A stretch of 64,000 nucleotides of DNA, taken from contig CM047806.1 in assembly GCA_026214975.1 (NCBI GenBank), positions 102,743,345 through 102,807,344 on the forward strand. Direction: 5' to 3'. Source of the stretch: Gentiana macrophylla (Eukaryota; Streptophyta; Magnoliopsida; Gentianales; Gentianaceae). The notes under the pieces were generated by a model. That model saw only the letters and a program-made list of their open reading frames with translations. It was not told the origin of the DNA and did not search any database. Made by a program: the position numbers and the translations under genes. Shown here piece by piece: positions 30,298 to 41,932 of this stretch (position 1 is the first letter of the stretch; each line of letters opens with the position of its first letter).

Positions 30298-33200
30298 CTC
30301 TCATATTCATCATCCTTAACTCGGCTCTATACGACTAAGATGATAGGCCACGACATTCTCACAACCCTTACGGTTTCTAATCTCACGTCGAACTCCTGGA
30401 AGGAGTAGAATCCATCTCAACAAGCACGGTTTAGCATCCTTCTTTGCAAACAGGTATTGCAAAGTGGAGTGATCCGTATGCACAATCACCTTAGACCCCA
30501 CCGATAAGATCTAAACTTATCAAAAGCGAAGACTACCGCCAACAACTCTATCTCGGTCGTGGCATACTTCTGTTGGGCCGGGTTGAGGGTATGACTGGCA
30601 TAATAAATGGGTCGAAACAGCTTATCGACCTTCTGCCCTAACACAGCTCCTACAGCTAGATCGCTCGCATCACACATAATTTCAAAACCTTGCTCCCAGT
30701 TCGGAGCTATCAGAATGGGAGCTTCAGTCAACAGCTTCTTAATGTCATGGAAAGCCTCTACACACTCCTCATCGAAAGTCACGTTTACTCCCTTCTTCAA
30801 CCTAGAGGTAAGAGGTGTAGCCTTTTGGGCGAACTTAGGGATAAATCTACGATAGAACCCCGCATGTCCCAGAAAAGACCTTAACGTTTTCAAATTGGAA
30901 GGCATAGGTAACCTAGAAATAGCGTCTACCTTAGCCCTATCAACCTCTATCCCCTTGGCTGATACCTTATGACCTAATACAATCCCCTCAGTCACCATAA
31001 AGTGACACTTCTCCCAGTTCAAGATTAGATCGGTCTCCTCACACCTAGCAAGAACCCTATCTATATTAAGTAAGCATGCATCAAAACTATCCCCAAAAAC
31101 AGTAAAATCATCCATAAACACAGCCATGCATTGATCTATCATATCAGCAAAAATGGCAACCATGCATCGCAGAAATGTTGCGGGTGCGTTACAAAGCCCG
31201 AACGGCATTCTTCGAAATGCAAAGGTGCCATAGGGACAAGTAAAAGTGGTCTTATCTTGATCATTAACATCAATGTGGATTTGGTAATAACCACTGAATC
31301 CGTCTAGAAAACAATAAAATGCATGACTAGCAAGTTTATCTAACTCTTGATTAATAAACGGGAGGGGGAAATGATCCTTCCTAGTCTTTTCATTTAACAT
31401 ACGGAAATCGATGCAGACTCGATGACCGGTAACAGGACGTACAGAAAAAGACTCACCTTCTTCATTTGTCAACACAGTAATACCACCTTTCTTTGGCACC
31501 ACCTGTGTGGGGCTCACCCACTCACTATCCGAGATAGGATAGATTATGCCCAAAATCAGCATCTTCGCCACCTCTTTCCTTACCACTTCCAGTAAGTGCG
31601 GATTCAGTCTCCTCTGCGGTTGACGCCTCGGTCTTGCCCCATCCTCAAGAATGATTTTGTGCTTACAGATGTCCGCACTAATCCCCTTTATGTCCACCAT
31701 TTTCCACCCAAATGCCCTCTTCCTCTTTTTAAGTGCTTGGACCAGTTTCACTTCCTGCAAAGCGGCTAGCGTGGCAGAAATAATTACAGGAAGTAAATTA
31801 TTATCCTCAAGGTATACATACTTTAAGTGAGAAGGCAGCGGCTTCAACTCCAAGTCTGTTGGTGGTTCCTCAATGGATGGCTTCGGCATCTCATCGGGGG
31901 ATCCAAGGTCTAGCTTCTCGATCCACTTTGCCTCAACCAATTCACCTGCCTCCAGGTGCATAACATGAGCTTGCATCAATTTGCTTTCATCATCAATCTT
32001 ACACGACTGCTTCAGGCACCTCTCCAACGGCTCTTTATAACCCTGCAAATTCACATTGGCGACAATACAAGGGTGGATAACATCCACTGCAAAACAATCG
32101 TTTACCTCTTCTTCCGGCTGTTTCATGGTTTTATACACATTAATTGTCACACTCTCTTGACCGACACGTAAAATTATGTCCTCCCTCTTAACATCTATCA
32201 AGGTCTCCCCAGTGTTTAGGAAAGGCCGACCTAATAAAAGAGGTGTCCTAGAGTCTGTGTCCATGTCCAGAACCACAAAATCAACCGGGAACACAAATCT
32301 ATCAACCTGAACCAACACATCCTCAGCTACTCCTAGCGGTGTCCTAACCGACCTATCCGCCATTTGCAATGTCATGCTAGTTGGTTCTAATCTCCCCAAA
32401 CCAAGTTTATCATATACAGACTTTGGCATCAAACTAACAGACGCCCCCAAATCACAAAGCACATTTTTGAAAACAGTCTCTCCTATGGTTATAGGGATGG
32501 TAAAACTGCCACTATCTTGGATTTTGGGAGGTATCTTGTTCTGAAAAATAGCAGAACACTCATAGCTCAATTGCACCATTTGCTGCATTTTCTCCTTACT
32601 TGAGAGCATACTCTTTAAAAATTTGAAATACGACGGGATGTTGGCAATGATATCCAACATTGGCATGGTCACTTCAAATTTCCTCAACATTTCCAAAAAT
32701 TTGGCTTGACTTTGGGTCAAGACCTCCTTTTTGGCTGGTTTAGGAGGAAATGGTAAAGTGGCCACATCAAAACCCGGGGGAGGAGGGGGAATTTTACCTT
32801 TATTACCTTTCGGCTTGAGTGGTGGCGATGGCTCTTCTTCCTTTACGTCAATAATCACCGTGTCCGGATTTGGCCTCGTCGCTTCTTCCCACTTTCTCTT
32901 GTATTCCTCCACCTCCCTTTCCAATCTAGAGATCCTCTCCTTTTCTGCCCTTTTTTCAACATCTTCGTCAAACCCTTCTTGATTTTCCAACGGCCCTTTA
33001 TAGTCAGATGATTTTTCTTTCTCAGAATTTGGCACCACTTTCTCAAGTTCCCGGCTCGCTTGTCCCACCTCTTTACCAATTCGGGTAACTACTGCACAAA
33101 TGTCTTTTGAATCTTTAGGGTTCCTCTCAGTGTTACTAGAAAGCCCCGTATTCAACGGTGGTTGAGCTCGGTTCTCGATCCATCCGCCCCATCCGAATCT

Positions 33201-33566
33201 CCAAATTACGCATGGCGCTTTGTGTTCAATCATAAACTTGTTCCACTGATCCGAGATTTCATCAGAGGGTTTCTTTTGGTTCCCCGAACCACTCCCTTGT
33301 TGATTGTAGGAGTTATTCTGCCTATGAGCATTCGGGTGTTGGTAAGTTTCAGAATTCTGATTTCCGCCTTGTTGGTTATTCTGTTGGTTGCCGGATTGCT
33401 GCCCTTGCTCTCTATTCCCGTGATCCCGGTTCTGATTGTTACCCCAATGGCCTTGTCGATTTTGGCCCCAACTTTGGTTCCCTGAACCTTGACTCTGATT
33501 TTCGTAACCTTGGTTGTTGGAATTTTGATTTTGTCGATTCCAACCACCTTGGTTATTCTCTCTCAA
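30298..33566 (-). CDS. A2 gag end, protease, reverse transcriptase and RNase H (1026-residue frame plus fragment)
   Basis: The frame 33566-30486 begins with the Asn/Gln/Gly-rich end of gag (residues 1-100) and an acidic, Lys-rich linker. The protease is at about 350-480 ([31 protein letters not shown]), and RT at about 670-880 ([46 protein letters not shown]). The active site is FMDDF, as usual in Athila. The RNase H start ([25 protein letters not shown]) leads to a frameshift near 30500. The rest ([20 protein letters not shown]) is in frame 30501-30316, ending at a stop just before the integrase. Catalytic residues of PR and RT look intact. Confidence 0.88.
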
Positions 33567-35562
33567 ATTTCCTTGGAAATTTTGATAATTCCCTTGATCG
33601 CGATTCTGATTCCAACCGCGGTTACCTTGGCCCTGATTGTTGGAATTTTGCCGGGACCACTGATTGTTCTGGTTGTTGCCTCGGTCCCAATTTCCTGGCC
33701 ACTCGATTTCCTTTTGGTTTCTTGGTTCCGATTCCGCCTTGTTTGGTTATTGTTCCAATTATTCCCGAATCTCGGTTCCTCGGATTGTTCCTGAATTGTT
33801 GTTGTTCCATCTTTCCCGATTATTATTGCCTTGATTCCAATTTCCCTGAATTATTTCCGACATAGTTCACATCGTTCTGTTGGAAATCTTCTTCCATGCC
33901 ACAACCCATCATTGACTCGTAATCTTGGTAGTTCGGTGGAGCTTGCCAATTTGGGTTGTTACCCCATGGATTATTCTCTGGTTCCATTGTACCCAAAATT
34001 TTGTTGTTGACCAAAGTGCGGGTTCCTCCGAAAAACTCGTTGATTACCGCTATTTGAACTCCCTGTTCCCCAATGCTAAGCGCAACGAGATCTTCCATTA
34101 TCGCCATCGTTCTTCTTTGAGATACACTTGCTACAAAGTTGTTGTTGAGTGTAATTTGTGGTATCTGTTGTGGTACTTTGCCGAGGATAAATCATTCGCT
34201 CGGGCTCGCATGCAATCGAGCCGCGAGTGATTACCGCCACACAATCGATACAACTGGTTGTGCCTCTTTCGTTTCTTCATACATGCTCAAGTGCCAACAA
34301 CTCATTATGTGCGGCCATCTCTTTATCCAATCGCTCCTCAAGAGCCTTAACGATTTGTTGTGGCTCTATCAAGTTTTTCGCCCTAGAAGCCGAAACCCAT
34401 TCATCATCCTCTCGATAGCATCGTTAATATGTTGCATTGCTAGCTCGGGATCAATCCTCGTCAAACCGTTTCCACTAGTCGCATCTAAGAGATTCCTGTC
34501 TGACTTATCCAAGGCTCTATAAATCTTTATTACCTGCTCGACTGTGCTCAAATTATGTGGAAGGCACTTCTTTAGCAATGCCCTAATCCTTTCAACTGTT
34601 TCTTTCATGGTTTCCCCCTTTCGCCCACTAAAATTGTGTATTTCCCGCTTTAAATCCTCAATCTTTGCTGGTGGAAAATATTTCTTCAGAAACACATCGG
34701 CCACTTCGGACCATGTAGATAATGAGGCGTTCGGAAGGGTGTTGAACCATGTTCTTGCGGCTCCCCTTAATGCAAACTGGAACATCATCAACTTGAGCGC
34801 CTCCTCGCTCACTCCGTTGTACTTCAATGTCGAGATTATCTGCAGATAGTTATCTAGAAATTCATTCGGGTCCTCATTCCGCTGCCCGTAGAAAACTGCA
34901 TTCTCGTTGATCAGGTTGATGACATTCTGCTTCGGTTCCATGTTGTTGGCATGGATGGCTGGGATTCTGATCGGATTGTGTCCAGTCCCTTGATACGGGG
35001 TAACCACGTAATCCCTTGCTGATACAAACCCCTGGTTTTCCTGGGGGTTGTTCTGCTGTTGCTAATTATGGTTATTCTGATTCGCTTGTAAAAGCTGAAT
35101 CTGTGCCGCCTGTTGTTGAATCAACTGAGACATCTGCAATTGAAAATTGTCCTGACCAGGTGGCTGTTGCTGTAACTGACCATTTAACACATCATTTTGT
35201 TGGCCCTGTCTGTGTCTACCATCTCCCCTTTCTAGAGCGGGGTCAAATAAATTCCTTCCATCTGTCCTTACAGCCATATGAGGGTCCAATGGATTCCTCT
35301 CGCGTGGAGGTGGGTTATTTAGAGTGCCCAAACCCCCCGTTTGAGATGTCCCATCACCATTCAACTGATCCCTACCGTTGGTTGTCATTTCTTCTTCCTC
35401 TGAAGAGAAGTCTGACGTTTCGTGTCCGTCCACAGTTTCCGGAGTAAGATCAAATTGTAATCTTCTTCTTAAACCGTTCCTCTGTCTGGCGAACGATTCT
35501 ATCTCTGGTTGGTATGGCTCAAGAGGTTGTTGTCGAGACCTCCTTGTGTTCATGCACTGCAA
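33567..35562 (-). pseudogene. A2 gag
   Basis: The frame starts at 35562 (MQCMNTRRSRQQPLEPYQPE), runs through acidic and Gln-rich stretches, and meets one in-frame TAA at 35062. It then continues in the same frame to 34369. That part is the Retrotrans_gag core (LMMFQFALRGAARTWFNTLP; WSEVADVFLKKYFPPAK). A frameshift near 34370 follows; pieces at 34107-33823 (NNPWGNNPNWQAPPNYQDYE) and 33810-33622 lead into the Gln/Asn-rich tail of the pol frame. No CCHC knuckle is visible, as is common in Athila. Confidence 0.85.
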
Positions 35563-35647
35563 AACAACAATGAAACAACAAGAAAACTTAAAAACGACCT
35601 AAGCCCAAGCTTTCGGTCAACTATTGTGATATCAAAATATTGTCAGT

Positions 35648-35664
35648 CCCCGGCAACGGCGCCA
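35648..35664 (-). other. A2 primer-binding site, tRNA-Asp type
   Basis: The plus strand reads CCCCGGCAACGGCGCCA, identical to the 3' end of plant tRNA-Asp with CCA. The minus (element) strand is therefore the 17-base complement that primes first-strand synthesis. It is three bases inside the 5' LTR. Athila elements typically use tRNA-Asp. Confidence 0.92.
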
Positions 35665-35667
35665 ACT

Positions 35668-37296
35668 TGATAAGAGGATTTTTGCAACCCAGTTAATCAA
35701 GTAAAAACTCGAAACCTTAGCAAAATCTACTTTCTAACCGGCAGTGGACCGGATCGATTGTAGGTAGTGCTTGAGGAGTCCGAGGTCGAACCCACAGAGA
35801 CTGGCTTTGAGTACCACAGTTGACTTAGCACTCAGTTCAGGTCAACCAAGTTGGTAAAAAGTTTATACTAATGCGTAAATTAAAAATTATACTAATCGGT
35901 TTCTTTTACGATTAAAAGAGGTACAGCCGAACTACGATCCAGCGGATTTCTCTACCCTCAGACAAACTACCCCGGGAGTGTGCTCTACCTTTCTTGTCTA
36001 AACGATAAAAACCCTGTATTGGAATGGACTTAATGACTAGAGTGTCAATCTGGTGCACGGGTAGGTGTCAAACTACCTTTTAAGCCAAAACGTCTATGGT
36101 CCCGAAACCCCGGTTCCCACACTTAACCGCAACATACATTTATAAGCTAGGTGTGTGTGATGATGAATGACTAGGTGATCAAGCTAGCATTGATTACGAT
36201 TTAAAACAGGTTTCGTGATACGAATTATCGATTAGAATGTTTCATTACGTGCTACACTACCTCCCGGTTCATCTCCCTAAAGGTGTTTCATCCGCTTTCA
36301 CATAATTCAGCCGTACAAATGATTTAGCTATTCATTATCGGATTGAAACAATAATTGATAAAGGAATTCATGATATAAAAGATAAAAGAACAAGAAATCA
36401 TACCCACTTTATTGAAGATTGATGAAATACCAAAGTGTGCTCACAAAAAATCGAATCTTGACAATCGAGACGTAAAAGACTGATGTTGTAATGTATTTAG
36501 TGTAATAGAGGATCAAAAGACGAGAAAAACGATATAAGGCACGTAATTCTACGCTTCCGGACGAAGGAAATCGCCCAAAAGAGGCTAAAACTATCTAGGT
36601 TCGTAAAAATCTGCTAAATAAAACGTTTGAGCTGCCCTTTTATAGGCTAGGGCAAAATTCATCTCATACGTACGGATAACGGGCTATCCGTACAGATTGT
36701 TCTTGCTTTTCCAGGTTGTCCGTACGGCTGGGGGATTGTCTGTATGGATATATCTCAGATTAAACCTTCTATTTTGTATTCCCAGCGTCTGTCCGTACGG
36801 ATATATTTCCATCTGTCCGGATGGATCTCTACTGCATCCTTCTGTCCGTACGGATAAAAGACCTATCCGTACGGCTAATTCTCTGTTTAAAATCTTGATT
36901 CAGGCTGAGGGTTGTCCGTACGGATATTGGTTCGTCTGTACGGATAAGTTCCTTGACTTCCAAAACTTCACTTTCTTCATACTCAGCCTTCGTCTCTCGC
37001 CTCGGACATGTCTAGTCTCATAAATTATTGCCTTCCGGGCTCCCAACTCACCCAAATCCTGCATAAATAAGGAAACAACAGGCAACCGCATAACCCCGCA
37101 AACTACGGGTGCTCGGGAAATGAGTGAAAAGTGCTAAAAGTAGGCCGAGTTTACGGAAAAACCGGCAGTTACTCGCCGTGCAAAGAAAACCTCATTAACA
37201 CTCAATATAGGGTCTACATTCACCCGAACCATGCTAGAAATATGATAACCGTGGGTTAAACTGTACAGAAATGTACAGTAAAGTTGGTTCCCATCA
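35668..37296 (-). repeat. 5' LTR of A2
   Basis: It is 1629 bp, homologous to 22773-24395, and starts TGATGGGAACC on the minus strand next to non-element sequence at 37297. It ends CTCTTATCA, three bases from the primer-binding site. Confidence 0.9.
36638..36945 (-). promoter_or_regulatory. A2 5' LTR promoter: CCGTACGG array plus TATA box
   Basis: TATAAAA at 36638-36644 on the minus strand is preceded by five exact CCGTACGG cores and about five variants (CCGTACAG, CTGTATGG, CCGGATGG, CTGTACGG). The array is at the same place as in the 3' LTR, but with several cores changed by single C-T or G-A transitions. Confidence 0.75.
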
Positions 37297-38636
37297 TGTA
37301 CTCTTATCTTCAAATGGTAGAGAGCATGTTTTAGGGATAAATATGAATAAATGCTTCCGCGTTAAAGAAACAGGAAATGATGTAAGAAAGAATAGCATGC
37401 AATGTGTTATCCTATGATGTGGTAACTTGAGCATGATAAATAAAGAACGAAGAGAACATGGTTACGAGAATGAAAGAAAGAAAGTACAGACAACATAATT
37501 TATGGTTAAGTACTAGACAGTAAATGGACAGTGAACTCTTGAGGGTCCCCAACATCAGGCCTGGCTCCCTGGATAAAATAGGGAGAACATGCTGGAGCCG
37601 GTCAGGCCCCGTCCACGAGATAAAATAGCGCAGACATTTCGGTTTGTCACTCATTTTGATTAATGAGCTCTCCACATTGGGATAAAGTAAATGTGGTGTT
37701 GTACTCATGAACCAATCAAGTTAAAGTTACAGTTACAGAAATGATACAATAAAACTATATTAACAGAGATTATTCAGTAAATCACCCCAATGATATGCAT
37801 GGTAGAGCTAGTTTAAATTGTATAGTATGATATGATTATTTGTTTCTATTCAAGATTCATTTTGTGTTTACTTGAAGTATGTAGACCTGATAAATATTAT
37901 GGTTATAGTATATTTATGCATTCATTTTGTGAAAGAGAAACTGGAACTCTTGCAGAATAAACTCAAAGTTAAAGTGGAAGCTGTAAGGACTTAAGGGAAC
38001 TCGGCATGCCAAACATGCTGATAGGGCGGCTCCGCCATCCGGACCGTAAACCCGCATAATGACCTGGAAGAACCCTCGAGGGATGTACGAGCGGGGGCCG
38101 GAGGGCCAACACGCGACGAGGCCCACATGCAAGGCATACTTCTTTTCCTATGATGGGCCTCGAAAGCGAGCCCATGGTGAATAAGACAGAAAGATGTCCA
38201 ACTTGCCCAAACCCAAGGGTGTCGGATCCGCCAGAGATCCATCCTCCCCCATAATTGGAGAGCAGAGACCGACGCCGCAACCAGCCGATTGAGGACATAC
38301 CGCACCAGCCCCCGGATCCGCACCGCCATCTCCCCGTCGCGGCCTGACTATCCGCTGTAGATTTAGTTGTAATATGTCCTCAATTGTAATTATGTTGAAC
38401 TTAGTCGGTTCTCACCCTATAAATAGGGATCCATGTATAAATCATAGGTTAAGGTGAATATATACAAAACAAGGCAAAACTCTGCCAAATTGATTACTCT
38501 CTTTCACTTGTATTACACCACCATATTCACCACCACAGTCTCTTACAGCTCCACCGTGAGCTACTATCTTTACACCACTATCACAGCTAGATATCCACTA
38601 CAAATCCACCGCTGAACACCTTAGATAATTTCAACA
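37297..38636 (+). repeat. Tat2 5' LTR and possible flank (left boundary uncertain)
   Basis: The right end is set by TTTCAACA at 38636, followed by TTATCAATTGGCTCCGCT, a degenerate form of the Tat leader and primer site. A TATA box (CCCTATAAATAGGG, centred on 38420) is about 215 bp before the end. The LTR may start at TGTAAGG (37980) or further left. It carries GGCGG-CT-CCGCC at about 38026-38037. 37297-37980 shows no coding region. Confidence 0.5.
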
Positions 38637-39481
38637 TTATCAATTGGCTCCGCTCTCACGAAAAATCAAAAGCTTCAGCTCACCTCAGGTGTACGGCTCC
38701 TTCGCGGCGACCGAACAGACGACGGTTCCAGGAAGTGCTTCATTTTCTCCAGGCCGTTCTTACAACATCTTCATCAAAAAGCTCTTAGCTCTCATTTTCT
38801 TACGTTCGAATCTCCAATTCAGTGCCAAAATCATCTCGAAGGAAGGTAACATCCCCAATTTCTTGTTCAAGATCATGAACGTGCGTTTGAATCATCACAT
38901 TTCTCATGATTTTTGCACAAAGAAACCCGTCGGAGTTGGCATTGTATGTTTCCTGGCCGGAAACTTCATTTCAGAGCTTTTATTACGTTGATTGTAACTG
39001 TTCATCCATGAAAAGGACTAAGGATACATGAATTTGTTGAGTTTGCTCTTGAGAAATCGACATCCTCGGCATCTTTTCATTACGAAAAGAGCCAAGGTCA
39101 TACTAGTTATTTTGGTTATTGTAATACCGTTATATTGATCAATATTGTTGTGTGTACTTAAGATTTCTGGGTGTTACGTCAAAGTAGAGCTCGTGTTTTG
39201 TATATGCTGTGTTGTCTATTTGAATCTGGAAAAAAGACACGCCGGAATCACTAAGATACCGGAATTTTGGGGCCTTACGCTTGAGAAATCACAGTCACTC
39301 CCTAAATTCCGATATCCGTACACGGGCACCGCCATTGGATCCACTGCATAAGTCACTTTCGACAATATCCCCGACATGCCGTCTGAACCCTCAGACAGTA
39401 CAGGGTTGGTGAGTGTCAGAATGGTTTAGAATCAGAGTACTTTTTGGTATCTAGCGCCGACAACCTATCAGAGTTCGACAT
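38637..39481 (+). other. Tat2 leader between LTR and gag
   Basis: No recognisable domain. It starts with the degenerate primer-binding region and runs to the gag ATG at 39482. The small frame at 38644-38991 has no family resemblance that I can identify. Confidence 0.5.
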
Positions 39482-41281
39482 ATGGCTAGGAAAAAGGACA
39501 ATGTCCATGTGCCACACACTCCAGGAAAAAGGACCCACACGGGATCCCCTCCACTAGGACAACTTGGACATCATGCACGAAAATCCCACCGCATGATGGG
39601 ATAATTGTCAGTTGGAGGACAGATCAAAGCTCAATGTTGATGGTAGAACTATTTTAAAGCAAAGGAGATCCTGATCTAGGGATTGCGCCGCAAACTCAAA
39701 ATCGGCCAGCTCTGGTCCTGCGCGCGAGAAGAACATAGAAATGACCTCAAAGTAGTATGAGAACAGAAAGGCAGTCCCGGAAAAGATTCTGGGGGTAGAA
39801 GAGGCTCCAGTAGCCAAATCCTCTAAGGCGAAAGCAGCGTTAGCCTACGTTGAATATGTGAAACAGATGTATGTGGCAAACTTACGTCTAGCCACATGTA
39901 ATCTTCCCCTTGTGCCAATTGATGAGCAGCTCTCCAATCTGTCTGAGAATGAGGCTAAAGTTCCACCTAAAGGTCCGCCAGTCCCCACGCATGAACATAC
40001 GAGAATTGAGATAGAAGGGAATGAGTACTCATCAGCGGGCCAAAAGAAGAAGCACATGCTTGAGGTAAGTGTAGAAAGGAGATCAGCTCTGGAACGGTTG
40101 GGCCACCCTAAAAAAGAACTCTGCAGCTTCGTATGGGTCCTATCCACCCCGAAAAGAATGTCGTTCCATGCCACGATGTCAAAGACCTCCGTGACGCGCG
40201 ACAGATTTTAAACGAAAAGAAAATGGAATAGAACGTAGAATCAGTTTACTATGCGGACTCAGAGGACATCATCCAAAGAAAGTTCATTCCCGTTAAGAAT
40301 ATCGAACGCATAAAAGACGACAGGTTGGAAAAATGGAGAGAGAGATCTCAGAGCTGAAAAAGGCCAAACAAGATGGGAAACCTGAGCCGACTCAGGGAAT
40401 TGTTGTTCTCTCGGATGAAATACTTGATTCGCTTCCTTCCAGAGGTGTGCAATATTCGCAATATGTTTACTACAAAGGGACCAACTGCCCTCTCGCCACC
40501 AAAAACAAATATGCTTGGTGTGTTGCGTTCGTGGGAAGCATGCAGGAGCGAGCCGCAGCTTGGCTCCGAAACTTTCCCCACGGTTTGATCAGGAGCTGGG
40601 AAGAGCTAAGGGTGAAATTTCTGAAGGAGTTTGAAACTGCAGAGCGGCCATAGAAATCTATTGAAGATTTCTATGAGGTCCGTCTAGGAGAGGGAGAATC
40701 ATGCAAGCTATAATGACAGGTTTATGAAAATTTATGAGCAGACAAAGAACTTACCCGAAAATGAAATTTAGAGAGGTTTTCTGAACGGTATCGCCAAGGG
40801 GGCTATGAAAACACATTTTGCCATGCACCCTCTTGCGAATTTGCGTGACCTTTTCAACCAGGCTCGCCGGTCTGATTGAGACAGCTCCCTCACCTTCCGG
40901 GAAAGGAAAAAATGGAAATGAATCCAGACCCTCAAATGTTGAGAAGAGAGAGAAGCACAGAGACGAGCGGATAGACGATCGGAGAAAGGGAAATGACCGA
41001 GACAGAGAAGTTAGTAAACCGATCAAGTTTGACGAGTCCGAGTTCATCCCCATCAATGCGAGCTTATCCTAAATACTTTATGAAATCCGTGATCGGATCG
41101 AAAGACCGAGACCTTTGAGGTCCGATCCCAAAACAAGGGATGAGACAAAATACTTTGACTTCCATGAAGATCACGTCCACATCGCTGATTAGTGTATCAC
41201 CCTGAGAAAAATAATTGACAAAATGATAAAATATGGGGAATTGCATAAGTACAAAAGCACAGAGGGGACAACAGAAATGAC
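39482..41281 (+). pseudogene. Tat2 gag
   Basis: ATG 39482 opens MARKKDNVHVPHTPGKRTHT, a basic N-terminus, with a stop after about 40 residues. Frames at 39858-40211 and 40333-40653 follow; the latter has the gag core WCVAFVGSMQERAAAWLRNF and IRSWEELRVKFLKEF. Compared with Tat1 about 20 residues before this core are deleted. The nucleocapsid remnant at 41075-41230 reads FHEDH then HIAD, a stop, and CITLRKIID; its first Cys is lost. Confidence 0.75.
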
Positions 41282-41932
41282 ATGGGTCCTCGTAGATACC
41301 AGAATGAAATCCAGGTGATCATAGAGGAATTTCCCAGCAATCATCAGCTTAAAAGCCAAATTAATGCAATCAATATCAGGGGAAGAGGGAAGCCTGTTAT
41401 TCTGGATCCGAACGAGCAGGACATATCCTTCACTCGAAGCGAACTAGCAGGACCACCAGGAGCAATGGAAATACCAATTGTGGTGCAGGTCGGAATCAAT
41501 GATTTCGGCGTCAACCGCATACTTTTGGACACGGGGGCCGCCAGAGACATCATCTACTTGGAGACTCTAAAGCAGTTAAAGATTGGGACTTCCAGGCTAA
41601 AGCCTTTTCTGGGAGTGTTGTCCAACAAGAGGGAGGTACAAGAGACCTTAGGTCGAATTGTCCGAGTCGTCATCCCGACGGGTTTGCATAGACATGATCC
41701 AGGAAATGGAAGCTCGAAATGAGCCGAATCTATCGAAGAAAGCAATGGAAATTATCCAAGATGGGAACATCGAGCCTAAAGAGGTTGTCTACAACACCCT
41801 TCAGATAAGAGTTGAGTCTGATTTTACTTTCGAAGATGAATTGATTGAGGTTATCATAAATGAGAGGTATCCTGACCAGAAAGTGAAGATTGGGGGCCAA
41901 ATGGTAGAAACAGAGAAAGAAAAGCTGATATC
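41282..41932 (+). pseudogene. Tat2 protease and linker, internally deleted
   Basis: Frame 41282-41722 contains the retropepsin half-site LLDTGAARDIIYLETLKQLK. The usual Tat form has DTGSSADI-Y, so the flanking residues are altered although D-T-G is kept. The second half of the protease is missing: after VVIPTGL the sequence jumps to the acidic linker in frame 41658-41932 (FTFEDELIEVIINERYPDQK). That linker is cut by the solo LTR after codon KLIS. Confidence 0.75.

Larger units (their letters stand above)
22773..37296 (-). mobile_element. Athila-type retrotransposon A2, both LTRs present
   Basis: The element is 14.5 kb, read right to left: 5' LTR, tRNA-Asp primer-binding site, gag, protease-RT-RNase H-integrase, an internal promoter-like region, a degenerate 3' ORF, a long 3' noncoding region, polypurine tract and 3' LTR. 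The tRNA-Asp primer site, large gag, extra 3' ORF and size all fit Athila. Flanking five-base strings (CCTCC at 22768-22772, TGTAC at 37297-37301) do not match, so no target duplication is visible. Gag is broken, but most of pol is one open frame. Confidence 0.9.

Noticed and set aside
33162..33794. Long hydrophobic plus-strand frames (107 and 101 residues) that look like membrane proteins
   Set aside because: They are the antisense of the Asn/Gln/Gly-rich end of A2 gag; repeated AAY and CAR codons read backwards give Leu/Ile/Val.
35648..35664. String identical to the 3' end of tRNA-Asp, as if part of a tRNA gene
   Set aside because: Only the last 17 bases are present and they sit three bases from an LTR; it is a primer-binding site.
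37969..38329. Two overlapping minus-strand frames of about 110 residues in the Tat2 LTR region
   Set aside because: They lie in GC-rich LTR sequence, overlap each other in different frames and show no family motif.
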